Made by a program: the position numbers and the translations under genes. This document shows positions 51,597 through 62,237 of a DNA stretch of 64,000 nt, piece by piece. The DNA lies in assembly GCF_019797865.1 (NCBI RefSeq), contig NZ_CP081869.1, positions 2,567,501-2,631,500 of the forward strand, given 5' to 3'. This stretch comes from Chenggangzhangella methanolivorans (GTDB taxonomy: Bacteria; Pseudomonadota; Alphaproteobacteria; Rhizobiales; Methylopilaceae). The notes under the pieces are model-generated. The model worked only from the letters and a program-made list of their open reading frames with translations, ran no database searches and had not been told where the DNA came from. Each line of letters begins with the position of its first letter. Positions within the stretch are counted from its first letter, which is position 1.

Positions 51597-52042
51597 AAGT
51601 CCTCCCATCACGAACGATGCAAATGTCGTTCTCTGGAGGACAAGGGTCTTCGCGGTGAATCGTTCCGATTTATCCGTGCTGGAATAGTACGACATCAAAA
51701 GACATGGGCCTAATGCGAGCGCACTCCAACCCTTCGAAAGAATTAACCGCGCGCCGCACTTTTGTCACTTCCGAGCATGCCCTGAAGTGACCAGCGCCCC
51801 GTGGGGCAGCTTTGCGCTTTGATCGCTCACCTGAGTGACCGTTTTGCAGACATCAGCGGATGTCCGCAACTGGCGCCGATACGGCTGCGCGTCCCTGAGC
51901 GCGGCTGATCTCAATCTGCCGGAGCGGGCTGTCTATTTTCGAAGCCGTACGAACGCCCGGCAGTAATCGCGATGATGCGCAGGATGGCGCATTAGGGACG
52001 CGGTCATCGCGACGGCTGGCCGCTGGAGCCAGTCTTCTTGCT
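51597..52042. other. 445 bases, mostly empty
   Basis: The promoter region of the secreted protein is expected near its start. The remainder shows no supported gene, repeat or RNA. Confidence 0.4.
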
Positions 52043-52324
52043 TCAGGCGTGCTGGTCCGAGCCGAGTTGCTCCTTTGGAGGCCCCGCGGCCTCGACGATC
52101 CTGTTTTCGAGGTCGGCCCTGATGGCCATGGCGGCCGTGCTGTCTAGCGCGAGCTCCACATAGGCGGCGAGAAGTTCGTGAAGCGCCGCGAGGCGACGCA
52201 GCGGGTCGTTGGGCACGCAGAGCAGGTACGCGTCGATCGCCGCGCGGCCCCTTTCTTCCGCATCATGCGTGTTGGTCATGGCCGCCACCGAGAACGCGGC
52301 AAGGCAATCCGGGATGCTCGTCAT
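52043..52324 (-). CDS. Hypothetical protein, member of a three-copy local family
   Basis: 93 aa (MTSIPDCLAAFSVAAMTNTH), helical, with AIDAYLLCVPNDPLRRLAAL. Clear relative of 8656-8958 (CLAxF, A[IV]DxYL, LxALxExLxAxxEL). No known domain. Confidence 0.6.
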   Translation of the reverse strand: MTSIPDCLAAFSVAAMTNTHDAEERGRAAIDAYLLCVPNDPLRRLAALHELLAAYVELALDSTAAMAIRADLENRIVEAAGPPKEQLGSDQHA

Positions 52325-52490
52325 CCGGCCAGGTTATCGTCGCCGGCCGCCACGGCAAGCGATGCGGAAGTAGCCGATGGGCAATCCGATCTGCGGGAAC
52401 CTCATGCTCGCGGCGTGACTTTTCAGATCGCCGCTCTGCCGAGCGTGCCTTCGTGGAACGGCGGCCCAAGCAAGACAGATGGAGAGCCCC

Positions 52491-53253
52491 ATGAGATTCG
52501 AGAAACAAGGTCGTGATGATAACCGGGGCCGCCTCCGGCATCGGCGAAGAAGCGGCGCGTCGTTTCGCCGAGGAGGGCACGACCCTGGTCCTCGGCGACA
52601 TCGACGTCGAAGGACTACGGAAGGTCGCCGCAGACCTGTCAGGCGACGCGGTCGAGACGGTTGAGACCGACGTCTCCCAGATGGCCTCGTGCGAAGCCTT
52701 GGTGGCGCGCGCGGTCGAGCGGTTCGGCGGGATCGACGTGCTCGTCAACGACGCGGGTGTCGACCACCTCGGCAAGCTCGACGATGGTGACTTCGCGGAC
52801 TTCGCGAAGGTCATCGAGACCGACCTCTACGGGGTGGTCCAGATGAGCCGCGCGGCGATCGCTACGCTGCGCACTCGCAAGGGCTCGATCATCAACGTGT
52901 CGTCGGTGTCGGGTCTCGGCGGCGACTGGAACCACAGCTTCTACTGCGCGGCCAAAGGCGCGGTGACGAACTTCACCCGCGCGCTGGCGATCGACGAGGC
53001 TAAGAACGGGGTTAGGGTCAACGCGGTCAACCCGTCGCTGACCTACACCCCGCTTATCTCTGGCATGAAGGACCAGCCCGAGCTGATCGCGAAGTTCGAG
53101 GAGCGGATCCCGATGGGCCGCGGGGCGCAGCCGTCCGACATCTCCGGCGCCATCGCGTTCCTCGCCAGCGACGACGCGCTCTACATCACGGGCGTGAACC
53201 TGCCCGTCGATGGCGGCCTGTCGGCCTCGAACGGCCAGCCTCCTTTGAGCTGA
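52491..53253 (+). pseudogene. SDR family oxidoreductase, one-base insertion near the start
   Basis: ATG 52491 gives MRFE then an extra A in GAAAC (52503-52505). Without it the protein reads MRFENKVVMITGAASGIGEE, ~254 aa, a classical SDR: TGAASGIG cofactor loop, VNDAGVD (NAG motif variant), catalytic Tyr/Lys in SFYCAAKGAV, NPSLTYTPL, and the C-terminal DGG. As given, translation could only start inside the Rossmann fold. Homopolymer error is likely. Substrate unknown. Confidence 0.85.
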
Positions 53254-53270
53254 ACGCCGCACGGGCGAAA

Positions 53271-53295
53271 GCGCCCCGCATCATGTGCGGGGCGC
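53271..53295. terminator. Bidirectional terminator hairpin
   Basis: Perfect 10-bp stem GCGCCCCGCA - 5 nt - TGCGGGGCGC between the convergent SDR and PfpI-type genes. Confidence 0.7.
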
Positions 53296-53323
53296 CGGCC
53301 GTCGTGTGTGGCTGTGGTTGAAG

Positions 53324-53893
53324 TCAGGCGCTGCGGGCCTGCTCGGGGTGCTTGCCCTCGGCGAACTCCTCCACGAGCTTGGCGCAGAAGGCCGGAAGGT
53401 CGTCCGGGTTGCGGCTCGTGACGAGCCCCTTGTCGACCACGACCTCCTTGTCGACCCAGGTCCCGCCCGCGTTCTCGACGTCAATCTTGAGCGTCGGGTA
53501 GGACGTGATGGTCCGGCCCTTCAGGACGCCAGCCTCGATCAGCGTCCACGGCGCGTGGCAGATTGCGGCGACCGGCTTGGCCTGCTCGAAGAACGCCCGG
53601 ATGAACGCGATCGCGTCCTTATCGCCCCGGAGCTTGTCGGCGCCCACGCAGCCGCCGGGCACGACCAGCCCGTCGAAATCGTCGGCCGAGACCTCGGAGA
53701 ACGTCTTGTCGACGGCGTAGCTGCCGCCCGGGTCGAGGTCGCTGTTCACCGTCTTCGCCTCGCCAGCCTCGATGCTGACGACCGTTACCTCGCCGCCGGC
53801 CTTTTCGACGGCCTCCTTGGGCTTAGCGAACTCCGGCTCCTCCGTGCCGCGCGGCGCGATCAGGATCGCGATCTTCTTGCCTTGAAGGCTCAT
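53324..53893 (-). CDS. DJ-1/PfpI family protein
   Basis: 189 aa from ATG 53893 (MSLQGKKIAILIAPRGTEEP). Class I glutamine-amidotransferase-like fold with FDGLVVPGGCVGADKLRGDK and the nucleophile-elbow Cys in KPVAAICHAPWTLIEAGVLK, followed by ITSYPTLKIDVENAGG. Members act as deglycases/chaperones or general stress proteins. Divergent from the alpha/beta hydrolase. Confidence 0.9.
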   Translation of the reverse strand: MSLQGKKIAILIAPRGTEEPEFAKPKEAVEKAGGEVTVVSIEAGEAKTVNSDLDPGGSYAVDKTFSEVSADDFDGLVVPGGCVGADKLRGDKDAIAFIRAFFEQAKPVAAICHAPWTLIEAGVLKGRTITSYPTLKIDVENAGGTWVDKEVVVDKGLVTSRNPDDLPAFCAKLVEEFAEGKHPEQARSA

Positions 53894-54078
53894 GGCCGTC
53901 TCCTTCCATGCGAATGCCGCGCGCCTTCTCCGGGCGCGGGGTGCGAATGCCCTGACCAACGGCGCTGGCAAGGTTTCGATCCCGAGGAGCGGTGGCGGAG
54001 AACCGTTCGACGCGCGTCGGCGTTGCTTCTGCAAACCGGAGCATCACCCGGCGCGACTGAACGCATCAAGGAGAACGC

Positions 54079-54894
54079 ATGCACATCGAGAGCCGAGACG
54101 GCGCGCATCTGCACGTCAAGGACGCCGGAAAGGGCAAACCCGTGGTCCTGATCCACGGCTGGCCTCTGACAGGCGACATGTTCGAGTACCAGACGCTGGC
54201 GCTGCTCGAGGCGGGCTACCGGGTCATAACCTACGACCGCCGCGGCTTCGGCCAGTCCGCGCACCCCGCGACCGGATACGACTACGACACCTTCGCCGAC
54301 GATTTGGCGGCCGTGCTGGACAAGCTCGACGTTCGCGAGGCGAACCTCGTTGGGTTCTCGATGGGCGGTGGCGAGATCGCCCGCTACCTCACCCGCCATG
54401 GCTCCGACCGGGTCGCGAAAACCGTGCTGATGGCTTCGGTCGTGCCGTACCTGCTGAAGGACGACAGCAACCCCGACGGCGTCGACGCGAGCGTGTTCGA
54501 GGACATGAAGAGCGAGATCCGCAAGGACCGCTTCGCCTTCCTGCAGACGTTCGCCAAACAGTTCTACGGCGTCGGCGTGATCTCCCGACCCGTCAGCTCG
54601 GCGCTGCTCGACTGGACATTTACGCTGGCCTTGATGGCGAGCCCGAAGGCAACGCTCGACTGCGTGGACGCGTTTGGGCGGACCGACTTCCGGCCGGACC
54701 TGAAGTCCTTCACCAAGCCGACCCTGGTCATCCACGGCGCGTCGGACGCGACCGTACCGATCAAGCCAAGCGGCAAGGCAGCCGCCGCGGGCATCCCGGG
54801 CTCGACCTACATCGAGTACGACGGAGAGCCCCACGGCCTGTTCGCGACCGATCCCGAGCGGCTGAACCGCGACCTGATCCAGTTCATCGGCTGA
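54079..54894 (+). CDS. Alpha/beta hydrolase (non-heme haloperoxidase/arylesterase type)
   Basis: 271 aa, GGAG upstream. Oxyanion HGWPLTGDMF, nucleophile Ser in LVGFSMGGGEIARYL, acid Asp in VIHGASDATVPIK and His in YDGEPHGLFATD complete a catalytic triad. The YDRRGFGQS motif is typical of the bacterial cofactor-free haloperoxidase/esterase group. Signal peptide absent, so cytoplasmic. Natural substrate unknown. Confidence 0.88.
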   Translation: MHIESRDGAHLHVKDAGKGKPVVLIHGWPLTGDMFEYQTLALLEAGYRVITYDRRGFGQSAHPATGYDYDTFADDLAAVLDKLDVREANLVGFSMGGGEIARYLTRHGSDRVAKTVLMASVVPYLLKDDSNPDGVDASVFEDMKSEIRKDRFAFLQTFAKQFYGVGVISRPVSSALLDWTFTLALMASPKATLDCVDAFGRTDFRPDLKSFTKPTLVIHGASDATVPIKPSGKAAAAGIPGSTYIEYDGEPHGLFATDPERLNRDLIQFIG

Positions 54895-55009
54895 ACCTAG
54901 CGTGGGCCCGTCGCCGCGGTCGCATGACCCCGGCGATGGGCTCTTCGCTGATCGGCGCCCGAACGAATTCCGGGCGTGGGCCGTTTGCTCCAAGACACAG
55001 GAGCATTCG

Positions 55010-55878
55010 ATGAAGCACTTCCCGAAGCCGCCGTTTCCCAAGCAGCCGCAGTCCTTCCCGGGGCTGACCGAGAAGATGAATCCTCGGCCCGACCATGGCG
55101 AGGAGAGCTACAAGGGCTCGGGCAAGCTCGCGGGCAAGAAGGCGATCATCACGGGTGGCGACAGCGGGATCGGGCTCGCGGTCGCGATCGCGTTCGCCCG
55201 CGAGGGCGCCGACCTATTGGTCGTGCACCTGCCGAGCGAGGGCGAGGATGGCGCGACCTGCCGTCGCCATATCGAAGAGGCCGGCCGCAAGGCAGTGATG
55301 GCGCCCGGCGACATCAGCGACGCGAGCTTCCGCGAACAGGTCGTGGAGCGCGCCATCGCGGAGCTTGGCGGCCTCGACATCCTGGTCAGCAACGCGGCGT
55401 ACCAGAAACCTTTTAAGTCGCTCGACGAGGTCTCGCTCGAGGAGTGGACCAAGACGTTCGACACCAACGTCCACGCGACCTTCCACCTGACGCAACTCGC
55501 GACGCGCCACATCAAGCCCGGTGGCTCGATCATCAACACCGCTTCGATCAACTCGAAGGATCCGTCCCCGCAGCTCTTGCCCTACGCCACCACGAAGGGA
55601 GCCATCGCGAACCTGACGGTCGGCCTCGCGCAACTGCTTGCCGAGAACGGCATCCGGGTGAACGCGATCCTGCCCGGTCCGATCTGGACTCCGTTCATCC
55701 CGGCGGGAATGCCGCCCGAGGCGGTCGAGACCTTCGGCTCAAAGACGCCGTTCGGCCGCCCCGGGCAGCCGGCGCCGACGACTCATGCACGTCGGCTTAC
55801 GTCATGCTGGCCTCAGACGAAGCGAGCTACACCTCGGGCGCGCTGCTCACCGTCGCAGGCGGCCAGACCGTGGTGTGA
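55010..55878 (+). pseudogene. SDR family oxidoreductase (YghA-like), frameshifted near the end
   Basis: ATG 55010 (MKHFPKPPFPKQPQSFPGLT), a Pro-rich N-terminal extension as in YghA-type SDRs, KKAIITGGDSGIGLAVAIAF, ILVSNAAYQ, catalytic YATTKGA and LPGPIWTPFIPAGMP. At ~55775 one base is missing; the C-terminus SAYVMLASDEASYTSGALLT, then GGQTVV, is in the next frame. Restored ~289 aa. Only the last strand/helix is affected. Confidence 0.85.
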
Positions 55879-56282
55879 TGCGGGTCGCGAATCCCCCAAC
55901 GTACTTCTTTCCGCACCCAGTCGCGGAGGTATTCATAGCCTGCTCGTCGACGCCGTAAGCGGTGGGCACATATGCCCGGCCGACGTCCGCATCCACGCCA
56001 TGGCCAGCCTCGAATATGCAGCGTTCAGAGCGATCCGGCGCTACTAGATCGAAGACCTGGAGATCAACCGGAAGGCTGTGCTGCCGTTCACGTATTGGCG
56101 AAAAGGTCGCTCAGAAGAAAGTCCGCTCCCTGAAGATACCGGCTGAAACTACATCCGCTTCCCGGAACGCCTTCGACTTCCGCGGTGGGCGCGGACAAGC
56201 TGGATCCTGCCGGCGCGCAGCACTCGAGATAGCCCGGGTCATCGGCTGAAGCCTTGGACCCGGGCGATCTACTATTACGCAC
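55879..56282. other. 400 bases without a recognised gene
   Basis: Short frames only, for example one ending RIHAMASLEYAAFRAIRRY at 56047. No family, no start signal. Possibly eroded coding sequence. Confidence 0.4.
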
Positions 56283-56747
56283 TCAAAGCTTCGACTTCAG
56301 CGCGCTCAGGCCGGAGGTGTAGATTCCGTCGATGGCCTTCTTGGCGGTCGCCTCGTCGGCGCCCTTGGGCATGAACGATCCGGTCCAGGTCACCGTCGAG
56401 CTCTCGCCGCTGCCCTTGATCGAGAAGGTCGACTTGTAGTCCGAGACCGGAAGCGGGCTCTCGACGATCACGTAGGAATAACTGCTACCCTCCTTCATGG
56501 CCGTCTGGTTCTCGACGATCGTGCCGCCGCCCTTGAGCGAAAGTGTGCGCGTTTTGCCCTCGTTCGACAGCGCGCACTTCTCCACCGCAGGGTGGAACTG
56601 GCCGATGCCACAGAAGTCCTTGGCGGACGCCGCCCAGACTTTCCCTGGCGCGGCGTTTATCTCGATGGATTCGGTAACCTCGGTGGCAGCTGCAGCGGCG
56701 GTCATGCCGACGAGCGCGGGAAGGGCGAGCAGAACCAGCTTCTTCAT
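56283..56747 (-). CDS. Secreted SRPBCC family protein
   Basis: 154 aa from ATG 56747 (GAGGAAA upstream). Signal peptide MKKLVLLALPALVGMTAAAA, then a START/Bet-v1-like fold: VTESIEINAAPGKVWAASAK, FHPAVEKCALS, STVTWTGSFMPKG, and a C-terminal helix (AIDGIYTSGLSALKSKL). Binds hydrophobic ligands in other members; exported here. Confidence 0.85.
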   Translation of the reverse strand: MKKLVLLALPALVGMTAAAAATEVTESIEINAAPGKVWAASAKDFCGIGQFHPAVEKCALSNEGKTRTLSLKGGGTIVENQTAMKEGSSYSYVIVESPLPVSDYKSTFSIKGSGESSTVTWTGSFMPKGADEATAKKAIDGIYTSGLSALKSKL

Positions 56748-56990
56748 GAGCATTTCCTCTAGCTTTCTTGGTTTTCCGACCGCCATCAGACGGAACGGCC
56801 GCGTTTTTGGTCGTCGGACCGCCTCGTCCGACATTTCGGCCTGCGACGGCGAAAAGGAGTCGCCGAGCCCTCTCGTCCGCGGCTCGCTCCGGACATACCG
56901 TTGGTCAGCCGAGCTTCAATCCAACGTCGTCGTTTTCGCGCGGCGTTGGAATACGTGCAGACTTTTGAGCTGTGCCGTATTTTCCAGCCC

Positions 56991-59968
56991 TTAAGCGCTA
57001 TCTGGCCCTATCGTCAGAGACGCCACGCTCGAAGCGAGTTCAGCGCTCCGGAACGGTTTGGTCAGCCGCGGCAGGTCGAGCGCGATCCCCTCAACCTCCG
57101 CATAACCGGACACGATCAGCACCGGCAGACTGGGCATCTGCTCCCGAAGAACGCGAGCCAATTCGACGCCGCTCATCCCCGGCATGAGGTGGTCGGTGAC
57201 GAGCAGGTCCGGACGCGCACCCTCGGCAACAATCGAAAGAGCAGCTTCGGCCGAAGAGGCCTCTTGCACGCGGTAGCCGATCTCCTCAAGCATGTCTGCG
57301 GTGCTGGCGCGGACGATCTCTTCGTCGTCGACGAGCAGCGCAAGGCCACGGCTGCCAACCGGCCCGACCTGAGCCGGCGCAATCTCCGCGGCGCTCGCGG
57401 TCGCAGAGCTGATGGGCAGCCAGAGCTCCACGTTCGTGCCGACGCCCGGCTGGCTCTGGATCGTCAGCGCCCCGCCGAGCTGGGCGACGAGACCGTGCGC
57501 CATCGACAACCCCAGACCCGTGCCCTTGCCTATGCCCTTGGTCGAGAAAAACGGCTCGACGGCTCGGGAGAGGGTCGCCTCGTCCATCCCGACGCCCGTG
57601 TCGGCGACCGATAGGCGGACGTAGTGGCCGCGCCTGAGATCGCCGCGGGGCGTCCGGACGCTCTCGCCCGTCGCAGTGATCCGCAGCGTCCCGCCGTCAG
57701 GCATCGCGTCCCGCGCGTTCACGCCGAGGTTCAGGAGCGCCATCTCGAGCTGGTTGGGGTCCGCCTTCGCCGGCGGCAGATCGTCGGCGACCTCGACCAC
57801 GACGCGAACCTGCGGCCCGGTGGTGCTGGAGAGCAATTCCGCCATGCCGCCGACGAGGCCGCCGACGTCCACGGGGATCGGCTGAAGCGGCTGGCGGCGC
57901 GCGAATGCGAGAAGCCGCTGAACCAGCGTCTTGGCGCGTTCCGCCGACTGGATCGCGCCGCCGATCAGCCTCTGCTCGCGCTCTCCGCCCACGCCCCGCC
58001 GTTGAAGCAGGTCGAGGGATCCGACGATCGGAGTCAGCAAGTTGTTGAAGTCGTGGGCGACGCCGCCGGTCAGCTGGCCCATCGCCTCCATTTTCTGGCT
58101 CTGCCGAAGCGCGTCCTGGGCAGTCTCGAGTTCCACCTCGGCGCGAAGTCGATCCGAGATGTCGAGCGCCAGATGGAAGGCGCCGATGATGCGACCTTCC
58201 TCGTCCAGCAGCGGCGTGTAAGTGATCTCCCAGAACGGCTGGCCGAATTCCGGCCGCCCGAACTCCTCGACCACGGTGAAGCTTTCGCCGCTCAGCGCGC
58301 GGGCCATCAGCGCGCGCATGACCTGCCGCTGCTCGGGAATGAAGAGATCGGGGAACACGTCGCCAAGCTTTGTATCGAAACCGTTGACGCGTCGGAACTC
58401 GTCGTTGTGCGCTTTGTTGAAGGCGATGAGCCGGTACTCGGGATCGAAGGCGCAGATCGGCGAGCGGGTCGCATCGACGATGTCGCGGAACCGGCGCAGC
58501 TCGAAGGTTCGCTCGGCCACGCGCTGCTCCAGCAGCGTGTTCAGAGCGCGCAGCTCCTCCTCGGCCCGCTTGCGCGCGGAGATGTCGACGGCCGTGCCAG
58601 CGACGCGGATACAGCGCACGTCATTTTTCGTATCGTCGAAGACGCCGCGGCCCTTCGCGGCGACCCAGCGGACGACGCCATCCTCTTTGCCAATCGTGCG
58701 ATATTCGACGTCATAGATCGCCCGCCGCCGTGGGTCTGCGGCTGCCGCGAACGCCTCGCTGGTCCTGTCGCGATCCTCCGGGTGCAGCCCGTCGTAGAAG
58801 TCCGCCATCGTCACCGGCACGTCAGGGCTTATTCCGAACAGCGCCTTGGTTCTCGGCGGCCAGATCAGTTCGTCGCGCACAAGGTCGACATCCCAGAAGC
58901 CGATTTCCGCGTGCTCGACCGAAAGCCGCAGCCGCTCTCCTCGCTTTCCCGCAGCCGCGCCTCCGCTCCGACGCGCTCGATATGCGCCCAGCACCTCTCC
59001 ACCACGGCTTCCACGATGGCGACGTCTTCGTCACGCCAATCGCGTGGCCGGTCCTGATGTACGGCCATCATGACCGCAAGGCGCCCGTCCTTGATCAAGG
59101 GACAGCAGATGATGGCGTCGATGCCGATCGACTGGAACATCTCCCGACCGTCCTCGGGGGCGAGCTCTCGGGCGACATCGCCGACCACGAGCGTTCGACC
59201 CAGACGCATGTCAGCCGCGGCGCGGGAGCCGAAGAGGTCCAGACTGTAGGTTCCGGCCGAACTCGCAATGCCGGGCGCGGTGAAGTCGTTGCGTATGACG
59301 AAGCGGTCGTTGTCTGCGTCTACGTCGGCATAGGCGCAACGCGAGGCGTCGAGCCGCCGCGCGAGCAGCGCTGCGGCTGAAAGCATGGCGGCCGGCGCGT
59401 CCCGGGACGAGCGCAGCGCTTCATCTAGCTCGCTTAGGAAGCGCAGACGCGCCTCGCTGGCGCGCAAGGCCGCCTCGACCTGGACCTTGCCTGTCGTCTC
59501 CGTGGTGACGTTCAGCATCCCGACGATGCGGCCGTCGTCGTCGCGAGTGGGGCTGTAGGAGAACTGCCACCAGGTGTCCTCGCGGTAGCCGTTGCGCTCC
59601 ATTACGAGATGCAGGTCCTCGAACCACAAGGCTTCGCCGGCGAGCGCCTTTTGGATGAGCGGCTCGATGTCCGTCCAGACTTCCGACCAGACCTGCTGGA
59701 TTGGCTGTCCGAGAGCCGCGGGATGCTTGAGGCCGAGGATCGGCGCGTAGGCGTCGTTGTAAAGCAGCGTGAGCTCTGGCCCCCAGATGAGGCACATGGC
59801 CTGTCTGGAGGCGAGCATCAGTTCGACGGTGGTGCGGAGCGCCTGCGGCCAGCCATCGACTGGCCCAAGCGGCGTCTTGCTCCAATCTTGAGCAAGAACG
59901 AGCGTGCCGACTTCGCCGGCTCCGATCAGACGCGGACCGGCTTCCGCATCTCTAACTGCAATCTGCAA
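56991..59968 (-). pseudogene. Hybrid sensor histidine kinase (PAS-GAF-PAS-PAS-HisKA-HATPase-REC), one frameshift
   Basis: ~992 aa if joined. First frame from ATG 59968: PAS (MCLIWGPELTLLYNDAYAPI, LGLKHPAALGQP), then GAF (ASRCAYADVDADNDRFVIRN, IICCPLIKDGRLAVMMAVHQ). A shift at ~58934-58940 (EARLRESEE, then RLRLSVEHAEIGFWDV) leads to two more PAS domains, the H-box with phospho-His in GGVAHDFNNLLTPIVGSL, N-box LNLGVNARDAMPDGG, G-box GIGKGTGLGLSMAHG, and a receiver with Asp in LLVTDHLMPGMSGVE. No membrane segments: a cytoplasmic sensor. Confidence 0.88.
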
Positions 59969-60455
59969 CCCAATTGCCCTGTTCGAAATGCCTCCGGATC
60001 GTAGGAGGCGCCCACCAGCAAATAGCTGGACTGGCGCTGCACGTCATCGACAAGCTGCGTTCAGCAGACTTTCAAAGGTCGCATCCCGAGCAAGGCGTCG
60101 ACGACCGCTCTTGGCGCGTCGCTGGACGATTGCGGGTGTATGATCGGGTTGAGGGGCCGCCTCTGGGAGGAGGCAATGCGCCAGCCCGACTTGTTCCGCT
60201 ACCTCAGTAGCCATGGACGCCATTCGCCTCATCGGACCCAAAGCGCCGTTGAAGCCGAAGCACATCTGGGCGATCCGCTAGCAGTTTAAAACAAATGCTC
60301 AGGTCCTGGCCGCTCAGTACTATTTGGGCCGTGTGCGTAGTGAGGCTCAACGATCGAAATTGGCGTTAGGGGTGGGCCGCGATTTTCGCGTCCGGGGGTT
60401 AAGTTTGGTTGGTTTGTGTTCTAGTCTGCCGCTCGCGTGAAAGTGTCGGAATGCG
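59969..60455. other. 490 bases with an integrase remnant
   Basis: The only recognisable item is the 22-codon frame at 60213-60281 (see next entry). The rest has no supported gene. Upstream of the AraC gene the AT-rich TTAAGTTTGGTTGGTTTG (~60400) may be promoter DNA. Confidence 0.4.
60213..60281 (+). pseudogene. N-terminal remnant of a tyrosine recombinase/integrase
   Basis: MDAIRLIGPKAPLKPKHIWA then IR and a stop. The APLKPKHVWAIR pattern is the start of a common proteobacterial XerC-like integrase; everything after it is missing. Confidence 0.4.
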
Positions 60456-61466
60456 ATGATGAAACCGATATTCACCACAGCAGGCATCCATGCCCGCGAC
60501 CGGTTCGCCTATTGGCACGAGGTCGCAGGCAAGATCATCACGGGACATGACTCGCAAGCCAGTCATCGCGACCGCTTCGACGCGGAGCTGAAGGTCGCCG
60601 ATCTCGCGGACATCGGGATGTTCGACTTCACGAACCAAGCGATGGCCTGCGCGCGCGAGAGACGTCATATCCGCTCAGACGGCGAAGGTGAGTTCTTCCT
60701 ATGTCGTAATGGTTCTGGAGAATTTGCGCTTGACCAGAATGAGCGCCGCAATGTCTTTCGTCGCGGCGACATGGCGCTCATTGACTCAAATCTCGCATAT
60801 AACATTCGCTTTACCGATAAGTCGCAAATGCTATTGGTAAAGATACCTCGAATTATATTGGAATCCCGCTTTGGTTCGATGAGAGATTTCGCTGGCGCGC
60901 GCCTTTCGAGCGAGAGTGGACTCAACGCTTTTCTTTCCGATTTGCTCGACGGCCTGAGAGCCCACGTTTCAGATTTCGACGAGGCGACGTCGGAACTGGT
61001 TCGCAACCAATTGGTCGATCTTCTCACCCACGCCGTTGGTTCGATGGCTGGTGAGAACAAGCGACTTACGACGCCGCGCACCTTCGCACTGATGAGGCTA
61101 CGGTCGGCGATCGACGCTCGATTGTCGAACAGTTCGCTAAACAGCGAGTCAGCCGCGCGGGCAGCAGGCATGAGCGTACGCTACGCCAACGATTTGTTGG
61201 CTGCCAATGGCAATTCGATCGCTAAGCTTATTCGCGGGTTGAGACTCGAGCGTTGCAAAAAGGCGCTCGCAGATCCAAGTCAGGATCACCGTACGATCGG
61301 CGAGATCGCGTTTGGCTGGGGTTTTTCAGATCTGACGAATTTCGGGCGACTGTTCGGCGCGGCCTTTGGCATGACGCCACGCTCATTCCGGCAGAATCGA
61401 CGGTCTCAAACCGAAAATCAGCAGCTTGCCGTCGCAGCGCCGGATACCATCCGACCCAAAGCGTAA
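60456..61466 (+). CDS. AraC-family transcriptional regulator
   Basis: 336 aa. N-terminal AraC_binding_2-like domain (AGIHARDRFAYWHEVAGKII, then GEFALDQNERRNVFRRGDMA). The C-terminal double HTH has SLNSESAARAAGMSVRYAND and TIGEIAFGWGFSDLTNFGRL followed by FGAAFGMTPRSFRQ, the classic AraC signature. It is noticeably richer in AT than neighbours. No obvious target next to it; the GNAT gene is convergent. Confidence 0.92.
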   Translation: MMKPIFTTAGIHARDRFAYWHEVAGKIITGHDSQASHRDRFDAELKVADLADIGMFDFTNQAMACARERRHIRSDGEGEFFLCRNGSGEFALDQNERRNVFRRGDMALIDSNLAYNIRFTDKSQMLLVKIPRIILESRFGSMRDFAGARLSSESGLNAFLSDLLDGLRAHVSDFDEATSELVRNQLVDLLTHAVGSMAGENKRLTTPRTFALMRLRSAIDARLSNSSLNSESAARAAGMSVRYANDLLAANGNSIAKLIRGLRLERCKKALADPSQDHRTIGEIAFGWGFSDLTNFGRLFGAAFGMTPRSFRQNRRSQTENQQLAVAAPDTIRPKA

Positions 61467-61484
61467 CTCTCTGCGCAGGCCTCC

Positions 61485-61962
61485 TCAGCCAAGCCGCTGT
61501 TCCATCTGGTAAATGTGGATGGCGACCCCAATCCGGATGAGGTCCTGCCGACAAGTCACGCGGAAGCCCCAGCGCTCGAAAGGTCCGCGCGCCGCTTCGC
61601 TCGCTTCCACGAACAAGCGGGTAAGCGCGAGTTCATTCCCCCGAGCTTCGATGTGCGCGTAGATCGCGGCTTCGACGCCGCGGCGACCCCAATCGCTTCG
61701 GCAGAACAGCATGTCGATGTGGAAGTCGTTCTCAAAGTCGCCGAATGCGACAGTGCGACGTCGCCCGTGACCGCCACAACACCGAACGTCCATCGTTTAG
61801 ACGTCGATGGAGCGCCTTGACGCCCGGCACCTCAGGGGCCCAAGCGACGACCTGATCTTTATTGTAGAACTCGCGGGCCGTTCCATGCACTGCGTCGAAA
61901 AGCACCCCGGCAAGAGGTTCCGCGTCTTCGTCACGGTAGGAGCGTACCAGAACATCCATCAT
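61485..61962 (-). pseudogene. GNAT family N-acetyltransferase, frameshifted
   Basis: Start MMDVLVRSYRDEDAEPLAGV and EFYNKDQVVAWAPEVP in one frame. After indels at ~61755-61790 the second half is in another: VAFGDFENDFHIDMLFCRSD, WGRRGVEAAIYAHIEARGNE (acetyl-CoA loop replaced by R-x2-G-x2-A) and FERWGFRVTCRQDLI. ~158 aa when joined, YafP-like. 275 bases upstream are empty. Confidence 0.75.
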
Positions 61963-62237
61963 GAAGGTCCGCACTGCGCGCCGCAAAATGATTGCCCACG
62001 GAGTCCGCAGCCAACCATCCGGCTGAGGGGAAGTAAACAGTTTCTATGCGCCGAAGATCTAAGCGCCGCGACGGCATAGCGGCGCTCTCCGAGGTAGACC
62101 GAACTTCTGTTTGCGGCGGTGGCAACAATGCCGGTGTCTGGCGCGCCTCGGCCGCAGACTTTTTTTGGCGTAGCCTCATAGTACGATGCAGGCGGAGCAT
62201 TCGTTCCACCTGCATAATTCGTGGCCTGGACTTCAGT

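Noticed and set aside
55962-56249. Possible gene after the YghA-like SDR
   Set aside because: No start signal, no family pattern and composition unlike neighbouring genes.
57624-59057. 477-codon plus-strand frame opposite the histidine kinase
   Set aside because: Shadow of conserved kinase domains on the minus strand; no domain of its own.
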